DNA from: Blastomussa wellsi
Lineage: Eukaryota > Cnidaria > Anthozoa > Scleractinia > Plerogyridae
Direction of reading: 5' to 3'
DNA length: 64,000 nt
Assembly (NCBI GenBank): GCA_947652115.1
Contig: OX393566.1
Span: 26,786,281-26,850,280, forward strand
This document shows positions 44,901 through 48,302 of the stretch, piece by piece; position 1 is the stretch's first letter, and each line of letters starts with the position of its first letter. The notes under the pieces were generated by a model. That model was not told the DNA's origin and searched no databases. It saw only the letters and a list, made by a program, of their open reading frames with translations. Position numbers and translations under genes: made by a program.

Positions 44901-46458
44901 AGAAAAGCCAAACAAACACGAGTAGCAAAGCCAGTGTTTTCTGCTGTAGCACGGCGTTACGTATACCTGTGTTTCATTACTCCGAGTTGTAGTGCTTTTC
45001 AGATCATCTTTTCAAACCTTGTTGATCGAGGCTAACACACTTTCTCTTGGATTTAGAAACAAGACGAGACGCACTCGCTCCCCCTGAGCAACCCACCAAC
45101 AGATATGGATAGCGAGTTGTTGATTACACTCGTGAATAGCGCTGTGACCGCCATCACGACCAGGTTACAAAGTAAGTGAAATAGAAGGAAACCCTTTTTT
45201 CATCTCATTTCACAATTGGTGGTTTTCACGTCACGCAAGTATCACGCAAATTTCACGCACGCAAGAAATAAAATCGCTTACCATTCAATAAATTGAGTCG
45301 AGAAATTGAAATATCGTAGAAGAGTAATAAATAAACAACCTGCCAAAGTTTCGGGGATGTACGATATTCCGAACTCGAGTTATTCGGCAAAGTGTATCAC
45401 TGAAAATTATAGTGTTTAGTATGGAGACGCCATGTTGGAGCCCCTCTGAGGGACTCCAACATGGCGGCCGGAAACCAGTGGAAACATCTGGAGCTTACTT
45501 TGACTCTCTCAAAACGTTTCCTCTCGTTGTTAAACTTGAAAACATTCGCATAAGCACTTCCCTCAACATATTGGCTACTTAGAACTCGAAAACGTAAGGC
45601 GAATCGATATTTTCGCTCACGTACAGAAACAATGCCGATGTCACGCATTGTGAAAAATCTGAAATTCAAAATGTTCTATTTTCAAAACAAAGCCGTCTAC
45701 CGAGCTGAAAACAGGCCAGCAGATATATGTTTAAAAATGACTTTTACCTGATGAAGTTGAAAACTCAAAAGTTTTAATTTTAGTTTTCTCTGACGTCACG
45801 TGAAAACCAAGAATAGTAACAACGACCCTTTTGTCACGTATGTCGCTTGTTGCCGGCTATTTTCCCGCGCTTTCCACTGGTCACGTAGCCTCCTAACGCA
45901 GATGCCTTTTAGAACACGTGTCGAGACCAAAGAGCGCCTGCTTTGGAGGCTACTGGTCACGTGTCCGATGCTGCCGTAGTACTTGATAACATAATTGCAC
46001 CCCTGTTGTTATTGCTGGCCACGCTATATTTTGCGTTTAACTGTAGCTTTATTACTTTTGTCAATCCTGCCTTGTTGCTACCAACCAGATATCAAATGCT
46101 CGTTGTTTTCATATATTTTTTTAATTACTCGGAGATACTAGCTTCTTCGAGCTACTGAGTTGAAATAAAGTTGTGTATGTATCATTGTATGTATGTATCG
46201 ATAATTGTTCGTCAAATGTTTTTCCCGTTTAAACGCCATGTACGATGGGCAACAACACGTAACCCGTTGATTAGGCAGATATCCCTTACATAACTTGTCA
46301 CTCCCTCAAGTACATAATTAATTAATTGTCATTTGTTAACCTTTTCAGACCTAGCTCAGTACGAGGGAGGTGAAAGCAAGGTGACGACTCTGATAGCGGC
46401 GGCCACTAGCCCTGATAACTTGTGCCGCATGGATCCTGCATGGCACCCGTGGCTGTAG
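989..46458 (+). CDS. TRRAP: TRRAP, transformation/transcription domain-associated protein (5' partial, 117 exons in window)
   Basis: Non-catalytic giant of the PIKK family. It is the activator-docking subunit of the nuclear SAGA and TIP60/NuA4 histone acetyltransferase complexes. I followed 117 coding exons from 989 to the TAG at 46456-46458. Intron phases join without a frame break and the exons total 11,682 nt, that is 3,893 residues plus stop. The human protein has about 3,860 residues, and here roughly the first 120 lie upstream of the window. Long stretches match human TRRAP, for example [18 protein letters not shown] near the start and MDPAWHPWL at the end. Layout: HEAT-repeat solenoid (989 to about 33043), FAT (33262-39280), low-complexity insert (39698-40780), pseudokinase (41187-44857), FATC (45057-46458). 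All introns are GT-AG except the first, which looks GC-AG. Exon coordinates are in the block entries below. Identity is very secure; individual boundaries are my reading of splice consensus plus homology. Confidence 0.97.
1094..1321. repeat. Fold-back element with TAGCCTGCAGTGCAGGCGT ends
   Basis: Inverted ends of about 20 bp (TAGCCTGCAGTGCAGGC and its complement at 1303-1321). Inner parts also pair (CCATCTTGGA near 1150 with TCCAAGATGG near 1245). It lies just after the GC donor of exon 1. A GGA triplet repeat follows at 1338-1361. Confidence 0.65.
2317..2423. repeat. 107-bp fold-back element, TAGCCTCC family, with 9-bp target duplication
   Basis: The left end is TAGCCTCC and the right end GAAGGCTA. 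The arms pair through TTTGGCTTGTCACGCAATCTTCC and its complement with few mismatches. It is flanked by AATGTCTAT (2308-2316) and AATGTTTAT (2424-2432), a 9-bp duplication with one mismatch. Confidence 0.7.
2534..2770. repeat. Fold-back element with ATTACAGTGTGAC ends
   Basis: About 70 bp at each end are inverted repeats (ATTACAGTGTGACG at left, its complement at right, followed inward by CTAACTGTGGCCACCCAACA). It ends 48 bp before TRRAP exon 5, so it crowds the branch-point region of that intron. Confidence 0.8.
3311..3388 (+). mobile_element. Possible reverse-transcriptase C-terminal fragment (LINE tail)
   Basis: The frame from 3311 reads [20 protein letters not shown] followed by a stop. 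This is shaped like the extreme C-terminus of non-LTR retrotransposon ORF2 (trp/leu-pro, then Ser/Phe, FK and RL at set spacing). An AT-rich segment and ATT repeats follow to about 3525. Short and degenerate, so tentative. Confidence 0.35.
4225..4720 (+). repeat. Diverged tRNA-type SINE expanded internally by a satellite
   Basis: The flanks of the 37-bp tandem array match the SINE at 24215-24490: GCGTTCTTGTACAAGGCA at left corresponds to GTGTTCTTGGGCAAGACA there, and the right side (GAGTATCAATAC, CACTTCAG, ACAGAACCGG) corresponds to GAGTAGAAATAC, CGCTTCATG, ACAGAAACCGG. So the satellite sits inside one SINE copy. Confidence 0.7.
4301..4633 (+). repeat. 37-bp tandem repeat, 9 copies
   Basis: The unit reads TAACCTGTGATGGACTAGCA then TCCCATCCAGGGGGGAG. 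Nine near-perfect copies occur from 4301. They differ mainly at one site (CCTGTG or CCAGTG), with patches such as CATCAA in copy 4, TAGCC in copy 9 and GGAGG at the end. Confidence 0.95.
5640..5745 (-). mobile_element. Penelope-like element fragment with hammerhead-like core
   Basis: Reverse complement of the repeat at about 59560-59690 (shared GGTTTTATCAACTGGGTTGA and GGCCACCGTAAAGAGATTC). Its core (5695-5728, minus strand) reads CCGACGA, a GGGC-TAAC-GCTC hairpin, GAAACGTC, which matches the minimal hammerhead ribozyme layout known from Penelope-like retroelements except for C in place of U4. Confidence 0.5.
6038..8064 (+). CDS. TRRAP: TRRAP exons 10-14 (variable linker and following HEAT repeats)
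   Basis: Exons: 6038-6215, 6339-6360, 6472-6585, 7441-7533, 7992-8064. Exon 10 is Gln/Ser-rich and corresponds to the Pro-rich linker of human TRRAP. It is followed by a 22-nt micro-exon (6339-6360), then [19 protein letters not shown], matching the human [19 protein letters not shown]. Exons 13-14 encode the [13 protein letters not shown] segment. The 855-bp intron after 6585 contains an exon-like open stretch discussed in the findings. The linker sequence is poorly conserved, so exon 11 rests mainly on splice signals and phase. Confidence 0.88.
6586..7440 (+). other. TRRAP intron with an exon-like GC-richer stretch
   Basis: Positions about 7020-7275 are richer in G and C than the rest of the intron and hold short open frames. 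One is 7043-7135, reading [15 protein letters not shown] before a TAG. In another frame, near 7185-7270, [20 protein letters not shown] is open. They are not in one frame, and I recognise no homolog. It may be a decayed gene fragment or an unused exon. Confidence 0.3.
7534..8461 (+). other. TRRAP introns around exon 14, nothing recognised
   Basis: Apart from exon 14 (7992-8064) this is plain AT-rich intron. It has a TCTGTT/TTCTGT-rich patch at 7600-7720 and no repeat that I can identify. Confidence 0.5.
8462..13211 (+). CDS. TRRAP: TRRAP exons 15-31 (HEAT solenoid)
   Basis: Exons: 8462-8519, 8600-8653, 8754-8792, 8939-9035, 9544-9638, 9891-9999, 10192-10248, 10369-10456, 10716-10794, 11064-11153, 11310-11420, 11646-11735, 11822-11947, 12100-12170, 12263-12366, 12839-12962, 13064-13211. 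Strongly conserved pieces include [55 protein letters not shown] and [18 protein letters not shown]. Exons are small (39-148 nt) with short introns. The intron after 11947 begins directly with a GAT/GAC triplet repeat. Confidence 0.93.
9057..9335. repeat. Degenerate inverted-repeat element
   Basis: The left end AGAGTGAGTTTCAATTGAGT and right end (complement AGAGTTTTCACTCCAGTGT) pair imperfectly. The inner AACCAAAACC/GGTTTTGGTTTT blocks pair as well. It resembles dispersed elements in marine invertebrates, but the arms are diverged. Confidence 0.45.
11948..12045 (+). repeat. GAT-triplet microsatellite
   Basis: Interrupted ATG/GAT repeat beginning at the 5' splice site of the intron after TRRAP exon 27 and drifting into ATGATC variants. 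Confidence 0.9.
12367..12838 (+). other. TRRAP intron after exon 29, nothing certain
   Basis: AT-rich. The phrase GCTCTTCCTATCATTTC appears twice (about 12469 and 12657), so a small local duplication is possible. No coding or RNA feature seen. Confidence 0.45.
13252..13389 (+). mobile_element. LINE ORF2 C-terminal fragment
   Basis: The frame reads [20 protein letters not shown], then FKRRLLDFY, and ends in TGA at 13387-13389. The WNKLP...S...FKRRL pattern is the usual C-terminal signature of non-LTR retrotransposon reverse transcriptases. An AT-rich 3' tail with TTA/ATT runs follows to about 13505. It is a 5'-truncated copy on the same strand as TRRAP, 40 bp after exon 31. Confidence 0.65.
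13807..19942 (+). CDS. TRRAP: TRRAP exons 32-50 (HEAT solenoid)
   Basis: Exons: 13807-13892, 14051-14162, 14409-14489, 14791-14889, 15415-15489, 15783-15809, 15987-16034, 16332-16418, 16748-16844, 17067-17131, 17225-17281, 17407-17511, 17633-17698, 18182-18271, 18363-18491, 18919-19032, 19386-19478, 19729-19799, 19894-19942. Recognisable segments: [67 protein letters not shown]. Exon 37 is only 27 nt (15783-15809) and keeps frame; human TRRAP has the equivalent MVPPK segment. Confidence 0.92.
15022..15220. repeat. Short DNA transposon relic with TACCTGCCAAC ends
   Basis: TGGATACATACCTGCCAAC at 15022-15040 is matched by the near complement GTTGGCAGGTATGTGGATA at 15202-15220. The inside has TCTGGAGA repeats. 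Nonautonomous, no protein. Confidence 0.7.
17290..17358 (+). repeat. GGTC/GGTCA microsatellite
   Basis: Degenerate GTCGGTCG/GGTCAGTC tetranucleotide array right after TRRAP exon 42. A similar GGTC array follows exon 64. Confidence 0.8.
17699..18181 (+). other. TRRAP intron after exon 44, nothing recognised
   Basis: A 483-bp intron with short open frames on the plus strand but no match to TRRAP or any repeat that I know. Confidence 0.5.
18594..18767. repeat. 174-bp fold-back element with TATACACC ends
   Basis: TATACACCTTATTCCAAAAT at the left is matched by its near-perfect complement ending at 18767. TA at the outer ends would fit a TA target site (Tc1/mariner-like), but this is only a suggestion. 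Confidence 0.75.
19943..20845 (+). other. 903-bp TRRAP intron, mostly unassigned
   Basis: At 20540-20637 there is a run of TTTAGTCGCAAA / GCGACTG motifs, likely the remnant of a dispersed DNA element ending near CAAGCCCTGC. The rest has no assignable feature. Confidence 0.4.
20846..27815 (+). CDS. TRRAP: TRRAP exons 51-69 (HEAT solenoid with a basic linker)
   Basis: Exons: 20846-20902, 21153-21220, 21489-21600, 21881-21970, 22198-22362, 22604-22686, 22857-22926, 23219-23302, 23676-23783, 24068-24141, 24790-24889, 25028-25135, 25410-25451, 26149-26220, 26864-26968, 27069-27168, 27422-27468, 27566-27640, 27738-27815. The conserved core includes [33 protein letters not shown] and [16 protein letters not shown] [19 protein letters not shown]. 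Exon 64 encodes a basic patch ([16 protein letters not shown]), a possible nuclear localisation signal at the same place as the human KRGLSVDSAQEVKRFR. Exon 63 has a tandem NAGNAG acceptor (25408-25412), so one Gln is optional. Exon 55 has a duplicated acceptor upstream (see findings). Confidence 0.92.
22087..22235 (+). repeat. 74-bp tandem duplication across the exon 55 acceptor
   Basis: CAGGCCCTGCAGTATGTGC occurs at 22121-22139 and again at 22195-22213, with similar polypyrimidine tracts before each. The second copy is the true exon 55 start: it keeps the TRRAP frame and homology ([10 protein letters not shown]). The first copy leads to a stop. Confidence 0.85.
22440..22525 (+). repeat. Short GTGACAG-type minisatellite
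   Basis: Irregular 15-20 bp units containing GTGACAG and AATAG after TRRAP exon 55. Confidence 0.6.
23325..23355 (+). repeat. TTGTG microsatellite
   Basis: Four to five tandem GTTGT units after a GTGCAGTGCACTGCAGTG palindrome, just past exon 58. Confidence 0.75.
23860..23996. repeat. 137-bp fold-back element with GGTTGTTCAAAG ends
   Basis: CGGTTGTTCAAAGTGTGGAT at left pairs with the complement ending GAACAACCG at right. Inner TATCCACTGGATA palindromes make the whole element fold into one hairpin with a loop near 23928. Confidence 0.85.
24214..24500 (+). repeat. tRNA-derived SINE, plus strand
   Basis: The head has RNA polymerase III boxes: A-box TGGTTAGCACTCTGG and B-box GGTTTGAGCCC. The body includes TTCTTGGGCAAGACACG, TGGGTACCGGCGAATTCACT and the block GATGGACTAGCATCCCATCC that forms the satellite at 4301. 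It ends near GCAGACTTAACCTTACC. An inverted full copy is at 35411-35703. Confidence 0.85.
25488..25937. mobile_element. Nonautonomous hAT-like element
   Basis: The ends CAGTGCTCGACACTAAC (25488) and GTTAGTGTCGAGCCCTG (25937) are inverted repeats of the hAT type (CAG...CTG). Inside are repeated GGCTAGT motifs and no long reading frame. I do not see a clean 8-bp target duplication. Confidence 0.65.
26221..26863 (+). other. TRRAP intron after exon 64
   Basis: It opens with a GGTC/CGGT tetranucleotide array (26275-26320). The remainder is AT-rich with repeated AATATTCTTA motifs at 26450-26830, suggesting a degenerate AT-rich repeat. No gene. Confidence 0.5.
27190..27275. repeat. Degenerate GCCTGCGAACAGG inverted repeat
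   Basis: TAGCCTGCGAACAGGTCCC at 27197 is partly complementary to GAGAGCCTGTTTGCAGACGC at 27250. It looks like a short fold-back element with diverged arms. Confidence 0.45.
28138..28262. repeat. Fold-back element around GGATATGAGATGG
   Basis: TTGTTGGATATGAGATGGT at 28165 pairs with ACCATCTCATATCCAACA near 28220-28240. Outer ACAATTGTTC and AATAATTGTTA segments pair weakly. Confidence 0.65.
28337..33043 (+). CDS. TRRAP: TRRAP exons 70-83 (last HEAT repeats before FAT)
   Basis: Exons: 28337-28397, 28699-28786, 28877-28963, 29139-29215, 29373-29491, 29766-29825, 29900-30042, 30437-30539, 30791-30853, 31109-31156, 31262-31519, 31994-32110, 32219-32338, 32900-33043. Conserved pieces: TSLIEKSP-like [80 protein letters not shown]. 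Exon 80 carries an acidic/charged insert ([14 protein letters not shown] region) aligned with the charged linker in human TRRAP that contains a KQEPRERENSE stretch. Confidence 0.92.
29610..29682 (+). tRNA. tRNA-like sequence, probably a pseudogene or repeat head
   Basis: A 73-nt stretch inside a TRRAP intron. The ends pair over 7 bp (GGTTTCA with TGAAGCC), a D arm GCTC/GAGC is present, the A-box reads TAGCTCAGTTGGT and the B-box GGTTCGAATCC. The central part does not form a standard anticodon stem: the 5-nt arms TCGTC and TCGCG do not pair and there is no U before the anticodon position. It instead contains a CATCG/CGATG hairpin. A working tRNA is therefore doubtful. A degenerate tRNA or tRNA-derived repeat fits better, though the two RNA polymerase III boxes look intact. 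Confidence 0.4.
30043..30436 (+). other. TRRAP intron after exon 76, nothing recognised
   Basis: Plain AT-rich intron; no repeat or coding signal seen. Confidence 0.5.
31520..31993 (+). other. TRRAP intron after exon 80, nothing certain
   Basis: The part at 31600-31700 contains a GGAGTCGAACCC block and CACGGAGCAACGGGG, faintly like the antisense of a tRNA-derived repeat, but too degenerate to call. Confidence 0.35.
32339..32899 (+). other. TRRAP intron after exon 82, nothing recognised
   Basis: A 561-bp intron with an open frame of about 60 codons on the plus strand (32646-32849) that has no resemblance to TRRAP. No repeat seen. Confidence 0.5.
33262..39280 (+). CDS. TRRAP: TRRAP exons 84-100 (FAT domain)
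   Basis: Exons: 33262-33423, 33900-34058, 34403-34494, 34784-34860, 35045-35103, 35193-35288, 35865-35960, 36058-36176, 36539-36656, 36769-36881, 36954-37065, 37383-37483, 37772-37882, 38556-38679, 38888-38952, 39044-39131, 39220-39280. This is the TPR-like FAT domain that clamps the pseudokinase in PIKK proteins. Nearly unchanged segments include [59 protein letters not shown]-like [11 protein letters not shown] and [19 protein letters not shown]. The start of exon 93 is ambiguous: three in-frame acceptors lie at 36764-36771. Confidence 0.93.
33424..33899 (+). other. TRRAP intron after exon 84
   Basis: Contains a poly-G run (33824-33837) and no other feature. Confidence 0.5.
35405..35703 (-). 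repeat. tRNA-derived SINE, minus strand
   Basis: Reverse complement of the 24214-24500 element. Shared landmarks include CCCCCTGGATGGGAT, ATTCGCCGGTACCCAT, CACCTGGGTGGAGAGAGGC and CTTGCCCAAGAACA. The tRNA-like head lies at 35640-35703 with the B-box complement ACTCGAACTC. GGGATACCC occurs twice at 35520-35545, a small internal change. Confidence 0.85.
37883..38555 (+). other. TRRAP intron after exon 96
   Basis: Contains a short array of CGTAACG units at 38350-38402. The rest is unassigned. Confidence 0.5.
39395..39545 (+). repeat. TTTTCCCGCGC repeat cluster
   Basis: Three spaced copies of a TTTTCCCGCGCNTTCCAC unit (39409, 39433, 39512) in the intron before the TRRAP linker exons. Related copies occur at 42316-42400 and 45859-45885. 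Confidence 0.7.
39698..40910 (+). CDS. TRRAP: TRRAP exons 101-104 (Ser/Thr/Ala/Pro-rich insert and start of the PIKK region)
   Basis: Exons: 39698-39910, 40152-40186, 40310-40457, 40771-40910. Phases join cleanly (CAC split across 39280/39698, GCG across 39910/40152, GGC across 40457/40771). About 139 residues, mostly Thr, Ser, Ala and Pro, are inserted between KIEQRER (end of FAT) and [20 protein letters not shown]. In the human protein these two motifs are separated by only a few residues (KSDPGPIRATAPMWRCSRIMH). The insert is probably a flexible, disordered linker. Splice signals and open frame support translation; there is no homology support for the insert itself. Confidence 0.85.
41187..44857 (+). 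CDS. TRRAP: TRRAP exons 105-115 (PI3K-like pseudokinase)
   Basis: Exons: 41187-41286, 41616-41823, 42027-42116, 42593-42695, 43054-43161, 43293-43400, 43665-43739, 43834-43875, 44136-44351, 44435-44576, 44661-44857. Conserved text includes [60 protein letters not shown] and [14 protein letters not shown]. In active PIKKs the catalytic loop reads like GDRHxxN and the activation segment like DFG. The corresponding stretch here ([20 protein letters not shown] then [19 protein letters not shown]) has neither, as in other TRRAP/Tra1 proteins, so it should be a scaffold without kinase activity. Confidence 0.94.
42310..42400 (+). repeat. TTTTCCCGCGC-type repeat
   Basis: Copies with TTTTTCCCGCGCTTACCGC and GTTTTCCCGCGTTTATCGC in a TRRAP intron, same family as 39395-39545. 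Confidence 0.6.
45057..46458 (+). CDS. TRRAP: TRRAP exons 116-117 (C-terminal FATC)
   Basis: Exons 45057-45171 and 46349-46458. They encode the last 75 residues, ending in [22 protein letters not shown] and the TAG stop at 46456-46458. The human terminus is nearly the same ([17 protein letters not shown]). FATC packs against the kinase-like fold in all PIKKs. The 1.2-kb intron between the two exons is filled by nested repeats. Confidence 0.97.
45217..45811. repeat. 595-bp inverted-repeat element with GGTTTTCACGTCACG ends
   Basis: TTGGTGGTTTTCACGTCACG at the left is matched by CGTCACGTGAAAACCAA at the right. Centrally, a 23-bp-arm palindrome around 45430-45470 repeats ACGCCATGTTGGAG. It lies in the last TRRAP intron. 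Confidence 0.65.
45886..45952. repeat. 67-bp fold-back element, TAGCCTCC family, with perfect 9-bp target duplication
   Basis: The ends are TAGCCTCC and GGAGGCTA. CTGGTCACG flanks it on both sides (45877-45885 and 45953-45961). It has split a TTTTCCCGCGC repeat copy whose sequence continues on the right as GTGTCCGATG. Confidence 0.8.
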
Positions 46459-47205
46459 AATAAACCCGATCATCACACCCATGGAGAAAATGAACTCGCC
46501 AACATCATTGTACGACTGGCTCAAAATTCTATCCAGAAGGAAAAATGTTCACCTTGAAAATATCCGTTTACCATTTTGTGGTCAGCTTCTCAAAATAATT
46601 GTTCGATCCATCCCAATCGTCCTTAGCACTTAACGACTTATTTTCACGTCTGGTGTTTTCTACCTAAATAAGCTAATATTATCTGCTTTCTTTTTATTTA
46701 AAGGTAGCTAAAAAACGGCGCCTAGCCAAGTGATATCTTGCACTGTAAATGTGTTTTTTGGAGACCAAATTGCTTAGCAAGTGAAGGAAATATTTTTGAC
46801 CTTTGTATAAATGGTGATACTGTATTTTAATGCTAAGTAACAAGCCTTGTAGGAATTTTTATTGCAATGGACTCCAGCCAAAGAGGCTGGCATTTTGTCC
46901 CATTCGTGGAATTATTATACAATAGGTGGGGGGAGGGAAGTTAGCTAATTACCAGTTGTTTGCTCATTTGTCTTGTGCTTTAGCTCCTCTTGCTATCATT
47001 TGTTTTTCGGGTATTCTTTGTCATGTAGGAGAAGAAAAAGTAATAGCTTTTATATTGGATCACTGTAAATTTACTTTGTTTTGAATTTTATTTTCACTCT
47101 GTTCTCTCATTAAATATTATTCATTTAAAAATAAGTTATAAAAAACCAGTAGAAATGGACCTGCACATACGGTTTACAAAATAAACAGTGTAGTCATATC
47201 AACAC
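46459..47205 (+). other. TRRAP: TRRAP 3' UTR
   Basis: AT-rich sequence after the TRRAP stop with no repeats or splice sites. A canonical AATAAA lies at 47180-47185, which would place cleavage near 47195-47205. An earlier weaker signal cannot be excluded. The end is inferred from the hexamer only. Confidence 0.6.
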
Positions 47206-47446
47206 TTAACCACTCTGAGCATTTGCTGTGTGTGTGTTGTAATCCTTCTTCTCTTGAATGGCCCCCAACACTTAGGGTTTTTTAGACATTGATTTTTTGT
47301 CTAATAAAAGCATGGAATCGATAATTCAGATCACGAGCTATTCCCACTAACCACAGAGACCCGGCTGCCAAACACCAAAACTTTTAAGAAATTATTGTGT
47401 TACCCTTACCATTCTTGAGAGCTAACCGTACAACCACAGTGCTTAG

Positions 47447-47595
47447 TAGGCTAACCGCAGTCGGCTAAGTAGGCTAACTGGATTGCTTAATAGGCTAACC
47501 GCAGTGCTCAGTAGGCTAACCGGATTGCTTTGTAGGCTAACCGCAGTGTTATAATAGGCTAACCAGGGTGATTTTGTAGTCTAATTTAGCTAACC
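47447..47595 (+). repeat. 21-22 bp minisatellite with alternating unit types
   Basis: Units begin TAGGCTAAC at 47447, 47470, 47491, 47512, 47533, 47555 and 47577 (last degenerate). Odd units continue CGCAGTG and even units GGATTGC or AGGGTGA, so the array is built of dimers. It lies between the TRRAP and FAM221A 3' ends. Confidence 0.85.
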
Positions 47596-48302
47596 AAACT
47601 CATTCCCAGTGCATTCCAAACCAGAGGGCCATTTGATTGATGTTGATTGCCGACCGTCTTCCCGAGCCTGTGTTACGTCACTTATTATTTTGTGTAATGG
47701 TGTCAGTGTTCAGCAAGACTTAGACTATTGTTTCTGGTTCACTGTAATCTCACAAAACATAGGTTTTGGGAATGGCAACCATGCCCTGCAGTATCCTCGT
47801 TACAAGGCACGTTTTGATTGGGCAATTATAACAAACAGCCACACCATGTAATAGGGGAATCCTTGTTTACAATATTTGCCTCATTAGCATGAGTGATTCA
47901 GTTTCTGATGGAGCTACAAAAAATCAGTTCTGAATATTGAAAGTTCATAGCACGATTAACTCTGCCAATGAATTTCAGCTTGATTTATTGAATTCTTTTT
48001 GTCTGATGCCGGTTTAAAAACTCAAAATTTTACAAAGAATGAATGAGCTCATTAGCGCTTTTGCCACCCAGAAATTTTGGAGTTTTTCAAAGACAATCTC
48101 TCCTTGAATATTACACGCAAAGAGCTAAAAATTTCACCATATACTAAATTTCACTAGCTCTAACTGTTTGGGGTCCATTCATATCTAACACGTTGCCTTC
48201 TGTATGCCAAGCCGTATGCTAATGAGAAAAAAGGTAAACAATGACGTCAGCATGAATCCCCCTATACACAAAGCCACAGTAACGCTCCATAAATTTGCTG
48301 TT
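47596..48302. other. TRRAP-FAM221A convergent intergenic space
   Basis: No repeat or RNA gene seen. Holds the presumed FAM221A 3' UTR (stop at 48303) and its poly(A) hexamer. Confidence 0.5.
47980..47995 (-). terminator. Candidate poly(A) signal for FAM221A
   Basis: Reverse-strand AATAAA at 47985-47990, about 315 bp past the FAM221A stop codon. It is the first canonical hexamer I see on that strand downstream of the gene. Position alone supports the call. Confidence 0.4.

Noticed and set aside
45419..45472. CCATGTTGG/CCAACATGG pairs as YY1 promoter sites
   Set aside because: They are the two arms of a palindrome inside an inverted-repeat element, so the match is best explained by the repeat.
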